A stretch of DNA of 8,500 bases, taken from NCBI GenBank assembly GCA_019747165.1, contig JAIERC010000161.1, positions 1 through 8,500 of the forward strand, read 5' to 3'. The notes below the pieces were generated by a model. It did no database searches. It saw nothing but the letters and a program-made list of their open reading frames with translations, and was not told where the DNA came from. Below are positions 5,713-8,500 of the stretch, in pieces; within the stretch, counting starts at the first letter, position 1, and each line of letters starts with the position of its first letter. A program made the translations under genes and the position numbers. Origin of the DNA: Sphingomonas sp. (GTDB taxonomy: Bacteria > Pseudomonadota > Alphaproteobacteria > Sphingomonadales > Sphingomonadaceae).

Positions 5713-6891
5713 CTATCGCATGGCGCGTATGCTGGGCGTATCGAGGCAGGCAAGCAACGCTGCGCGGGGCATTGGCGGCGTCCCAGCCGGGGACGCATAA
5801 GGCGCAATCACGGTCGGCTGGCCAAAACCGACGGTATCGAACCGGCCACCCTGACGCGTGCAGGCCATGGCCGCAGCGAGCAGCCGGGGCGGCGTATCAT
5901 AGCCTTCATTGCTCAGCCGAAAAGTGCCCCAATGCATGCCGATCGATCGCGATGCGCCAAGCCGACGCGCCACGTCCACTGCGTCGACCGGCCCGATATG
6001 GCTCCAATCGCCCATCTGCCCAGGCGAAAAGCGAAATGCGCCAATCGGGATCAGCGCCAGCCGCATCGGACCATAAGCCGCCGCCTCGTCCGCCCAACGC
6101 AAATCACCAGCGCCAGTATCGCCGGCGAAAAACACATTGCCGCCCGGCAACCGCACAACAAAGCTCGACCAGAGTGCCCGATTCTGGTCGCTCAGCCAGC
6201 GCGTGCTCCAATGATGGTTGCGGTTGACGATCACCTCAACGCCGGGCTTGACGGTCAACCGCCCGCCCCAATCAAGCGCCCGCGACGGCACGCCGACCCC
6301 GCCGATCACCGCATCATTGCCCAGCGACGAGACGATCAGCGGCTGATCACGGTCCCACAGCTTTTTCAGCGTCGTCAGGTCCATATGATCATAATGATTA
6401 TGGCTGACCAGCACGAGATCGATCTTCGGCAGCTTGTCAAAGGCAATGCCCGGTGCGGCAACGCGTGCCGGGCCGATATCGAACGGCCCCGCCCGCGCTG
6501 ACCAGATCGGATCGGTCAGGATGTTCAATCCTTGGGTCTGCACCAAAAAGGTCGAATGGCCGACCCAGGTCGCAACCATCGCATTGCCGAAAACTCGGGC
6601 GGGCACCGGTTTGGGGACCACGACAACATGATCGGGCCATTCGGGGGGCATGTCAGCCGTCTGGCCGGTCAGCCGCCGCCAGAGATAACTCCCGGCCTGG
6701 CCACGCCGTCGGCGGCGGATGTCATCATCACGATCAGGATTGCGGAATCGATCGCCATCATAATGCGCGCTCACCGGCCCCTGATAATAGATCGCATCCA
6801 GAAAATGCGGCACGATCGTGAGCGCGAGGCAAAGGAAGATAACGGCAAAGAGCACCGTCGTTCCAATCCTGCGCGCAAACCGGCTGAGCAT
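5713..6891 (-). CDS. Membrane-anchored metallo-beta-lactamase-fold hydrolase, NAPE-PLD-like
   Basis: The 392-residue protein starts with one hydrophobic anchor (about 10-30) behind a basic N-terminus, predicting the catalytic domain outside the cytoplasm. Then comes GPVSAHYDGDRFRNP (38-52), a signature of the NAPE-PLD-like/UlaG-related branch, and a basic segment with five arginines in a row. The MBL fold shows TWVGHST (108-114), the metal motif HNHYDH (164-169), NHH (225-227), FAGDTG with its bridging Asp (255-260), HIGP (298-301) and GMHWGTF (318-324). All expected metal ligands are present, so it should be an active phosphodiesterase-type hydrolase; a phospholipid-like substrate is an inference from the family. 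I chose ATG 6891 for its preceding AGGGGGG; ATG 6906 is a close alternative. It is divergent from a serine hydrolase gene. Confidence 0.88.
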   Translation of the reverse strand: MLSRFARRIGTTVLFAVIFLCLALTIVPHFLDAIYYQGPVSAHYDGDRFRNPDRDDDIRRRRRGQAGSYLWRRLTGQTADMPPEWPDHVVVVPKPVPARVFGNAMVATWVGHSTFLVQTQGLNILTDPIWSARAGPFDIGPARVAAPGIAFDKLPKIDLVLVSHNHYDHMDLTTLKKLWDRDQPLIVSSLGNDAVIGGVGVPSRALDWGGRLTVKPGVEVIVNRNHHWSTRWLSDQNRALWSSFVVRLPGGNVFFAGDTGAGDLRWADEAAAYGPMRLALIPIGAFRFSPGQMGDWSHIGPVDAVDVARRLGASRSIGMHWGTFRLSNEGYDTPPRLLAAAMACTRQGGRFDTVGFGQPTVIAPYASPAGTPPMPRAALLACLDTPSIRAMR

Positions 6892-7032
6892 GCCGCCCCC
6901 TGTCATACCGCACCATCGCCTGCAAGCCGGACCATCGTCACCCGACCCAGCTTGGTGCATACACCGGATCAGCCTGCTCAGCGCGTGCGGCATGACTGGC
7001 TTGCCAGCGGTGCCACCGTCACCCAGAATGCG

Positions 7033-8202
7033 ATGATGCTCGCCGCCCTGTTGATCGCCGCCGCGCTCGTCGCCAGCCCAGCGCCAGCCCAAGCAACCGT
7101 AACCTTCGCTGATCGCCATATTGTCACGCGCAGCGCCGGTGGCCTGGCAGATCGCGCGACCAAGCGGCCGGTGCGCGCGACGGACCCGGTGCGGATCGCT
7201 TCAATCTCGAAACTGGCGGTGGCGATGGGGGTCATGCGGCTGGTTGATGCGGGCAGGCTTGATCTCGACCGCGATGTAGCGCGTTATCTTGGCTGGCCGC
7301 TGCGCCATCCCGCCTTTCCCGATACGCCGATCACGTTGCGCATGCTGCTGTCGCATACCGCGGGTGTTCGCGACGGGGCCGATTATGCGCTGGCTCTCGA
7401 TGACGATCTGCCAACGCATTTGCGCCAGCCAGCGACCTGGGAAGCGACGCATGCGCCGGGCGACTATTTCAGCTATGCCAACCTCAATTTCCCGATCATC
7501 GCCGCCGTGATGGAGGGGGCAACGGGCGAACGATTTGATCGGCTGATGGCGCGGATCGTCTTTACCCCGCTTCGGATCGATGCCTGTTTCAACTGGACGA
7601 CGTGCAGCGACGCAGCGGTGCAACACGCCGTCATCCTGTACCGGTCAACGGGAGAGATAGCGCGGGACAATTTGCCCGGCGCGCGGCCTGCCTGCCCCGG
7701 CTCACCCGCCCATGACGGCAGCTGCGATATCGCCCGCTATGGGCTTGCCCGCAACGGTGCGTTTTTCTCGCCCCAGGGCGGCATGCGGATCGCGATGACC
7801 GATTTGGCGCGGCTCGGCATGGCACTCAGCGGCGCGATCAAAGGCTTTCTCTCACCGTCGAGCCTTGCAACGATGACCACCCCGCAATGGCGCTTCAACG
7901 GCAGCAACGGCGACAGCGAAGGCGGCTTTTATTGCGGCTATGGGCTGGGCGTGATGCTCTTGGCCCCGCCCGGTCGCCCGGCATCCTGCCGCGACGATCC
8001 GTTTGGCGACAATCGCCTGCGGATCGGCCATGCTGGCGAGGCTTATGGCTTGCGATCGGGCCTGTGGGTGGATCCGGCAACCAAACGCGGAATCGCCTAT
8101 TTCGTCAGCGCCGTGCCCGACGATGCACCAACCGGCCCGCACTCTGCCTTCACCACGGCCGAGGAAACCGCGATCGCCGCAGCAACGCCGCGCGCACGAT
8201 GA
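7033..8202 (+). CDS. Secreted serine hydrolase of the beta-lactamase/penicillin-binding class C type
   Basis: The 389-residue protein begins with a Sec signal peptide (MMLAALLIAAALVASPAPAQ then A, probable cleavage near residue 21). The class C-like catalytic set is present: S57-x-x-K60 in IASISKLAVAMG, the Tyr-x-Asn motif Y148-A-N150 in FSYANLNF, and HAG (333-335) in place of KTG. LRMLLSHTAGV (102-112) is also typical of this family. Six cysteines fall at 185, 191, 221, 231, 301 and 319, which could form disulfides in the periplasm. Such proteins act as esterases, D-amino-acid peptidases or penicillin-binding enzymes; true beta-lactamase activity cannot be claimed. The start is one of two adjacent ATGs (7033, 7036) directly before the signal peptide; the open frame upstream to 6532 lies opposite the MBL gene and is not coding. 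No clear Shine-Dalgarno is seen. Confidence 0.88.
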   Translation: MMLAALLIAAALVASPAPAQATVTFADRHIVTRSAGGLADRATKRPVRATDPVRIASISKLAVAMGVMRLVDAGRLDLDRDVARYLGWPLRHPAFPDTPITLRMLLSHTAGVRDGADYALALDDDLPTHLRQPATWEATHAPGDYFSYANLNFPIIAAVMEGATGERFDRLMARIVFTPLRIDACFNWTTCSDAAVQHAVILYRSTGEIARDNLPGARPACPGSPAHDGSCDIARYGLARNGAFFSPQGGMRIAMTDLARLGMALSGAIKGFLSPSSLATMTTPQWRFNGSNGDSEGGFYCGYGLGVMLLAPPGRPASCRDDPFGDNRLRIGHAGEAYGLRSGLWVDPATKRGIAYFVSAVPDDAPTGPHSAFTTAEETAIAAATPRAR

Positions 8203-8208
8203 ACGGCA

Positions 8209-8304
8209 TCAGCGCGAACAGAATCTGACCCGCCAGGCCGATCGGGCCAGGCAAATCGGCGCGAACATCCATAACCAAGTCCAATCCGGCTTATCCCGCT
8301 GCAT
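8209..8304 (-). CDS. Doubtful 31-residue ORF, small aromatic/basic peptide
   Basis: On the minus strand ATG 8304 is preceded by GCGAGGGTGGC, an acceptable Shine-Dalgarno at normal distance. The peptide MQRDKPDWTWLW followed by MFAPICLARSAWRVRFCSR has an amphipathic, Trp-rich hydrophobic centre and an Arg-rich end, like some small membrane peptides. It lies tail to tail with the serine hydrolase gene (6 bp gap) and fills part of an otherwise empty 228-bp stretch. I know of no family for it, and chance is a real possibility. Confidence 0.25.
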   Translation of the reverse strand: MQRDKPDWTWLWMFAPICLARSAWRVRFCSR

Positions 8305-8363
8305 GCCACCCTCGCGGCGCTGCGACAGCCTTTCGGACGAAGCAGGCCGATCAGATGCCAATG

Positions 8364-8399
8364 TTGACATACCGCCAATTTTGTTGCTTATACACAACA
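8364..8399 (+). promoter_or_regulatory. Promoter and candidate operator of the XRE regulator
   Basis: A perfect TTGACA (8364-8369) is followed after 17-18 bp by CTTATA or TTATAC (8387-8393). The inverted repeat TGTTG-N8-CAACA (8382-8399) encloses the -10 element. This is the arrangement expected for an autorepressed XRE regulator. The local AT-richness contrasts with the flanking genes. Confidence 0.6.
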
Positions 8400-8430
8400 T
8401 ATCGTCCGTTTTTAAGAACAAAGCTAACCG

Positions 8431-8500
8431 ATGATCTACAACCGCATTGCACTGTTCAGGGCAGATCGGGGCGTTTCACGTCGCGATCTCGCTGATGCGG
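8431..8500 (+). CDS. Small XRE-family transcriptional regulator (3' end outside window)
   Basis: Only the first 23 codons are visible: MIYNRIALFRAD then RGVSRRDLADA. This matches the start of the short (about 65-75 residue) Cro/XRE regulators in which the first helices and the helix-turn-helix read as RxxRGLSRxDLAxxLGV. Such regulators often precede a small membrane protein gene, but whatever follows lies outside the window. There is no obvious Shine-Dalgarno before ATG 8431. The inverted repeat at -10 suggests it controls its own transcription. Confidence 0.8.
   Translation, partial: MIYNRIALFRADRGVSRRDLADA

Noticed and set aside
5932..6501. Plus-strand open frame of 189 codons
   Set aside because: It is antisense to the metal-site region of the MBL hydrolase and has no domain character.
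6532..7032. N-terminal extension of the serine hydrolase frame
   Set aside because: It lies mostly opposite the MBL gene and precedes an evident signal peptide at 7033, so it cannot be part of the exported protein.
1..8500. Insertion sequences, CRISPR arrays, tRNA or rRNA genes, integrase or phage genes
   Set aside because: I looked for transposase motifs, terminal repeats, regular spacer repeats and cloverleaf patterns and saw none.

Overview
The window looks like chromosomal DNA of an alphaproteobacterium, most likely a sphingomonad. The reasons are high GC in most genes, a LexA box of the alphaproteobacterial type (GAAC-N7-GAAC), alanine-rich UvrB and MsrB proteins of familiar style, and a strictly bacterial gene layout. 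The genus is an inference; no rRNA or other marker is present.

Layout from left to right. (1) 1-776 (+) is the C-terminal signalling half of a methyl-accepting chemotaxis protein, cut by the window edge. (2) 781-1782 (-) is a compact three-gene operon: a small protein with a SeqA-like ribbon-helix-helix N-terminus and a RAMA/DUF4357-like C-terminus, then a HigB-type toxin, then a HigA-type antitoxin. The first two genes share an ATGA overlap and the last two overlap by about 26 nt. In front of the operon lies a perfect 24-bp palindrome plus a third copy of its half-site, an obvious operator candidate. The first gene is poorer in GC than its surroundings. (3) 1835-4042 (-) is uvrB, the damage-recognition helicase of nucleotide excision repair. 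A perfect-consensus LexA box sits about 95 bp upstream of it. (4) 4198-5167 (+) holds a small VOC-superfamily protein and a Tat-exported methionine-R-sulfoxide reductase B. (5) 5190-6891 (-) holds a four-helix membrane protein of unknown function and, upstream of it, a membrane-anchored metallo-beta-lactamase-fold hydrolase related to NAPE-PLD. (6) 7033-8202 (+) is a secreted serine beta-lactamase-like hydrolase, divergent from the MBL gene. (7) 8431-8500 (+) is the start of a small XRE-family regulator, preceded by a good promoter whose -10 region is spanned by an inverted repeat.

Functionally, the right side is mostly envelope maintenance and stress (periplasmic MsrB, two predicted extracytoplasmic hydrolases, one membrane protein), next to SOS-regulated DNA repair. 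The most unusual part is the toxin-antitoxin operon: a classical higBA pair has gained a translationally coupled first gene that looks like a DNA-binding protein, together with a phased three-half-site operator. I see no insertion sequences, tRNA, rRNA, CRISPR array or phage genes. No gene-free stretch exceeds 300 bases; the longest (8203-8430) holds a promoter and one doubtful small ORF.
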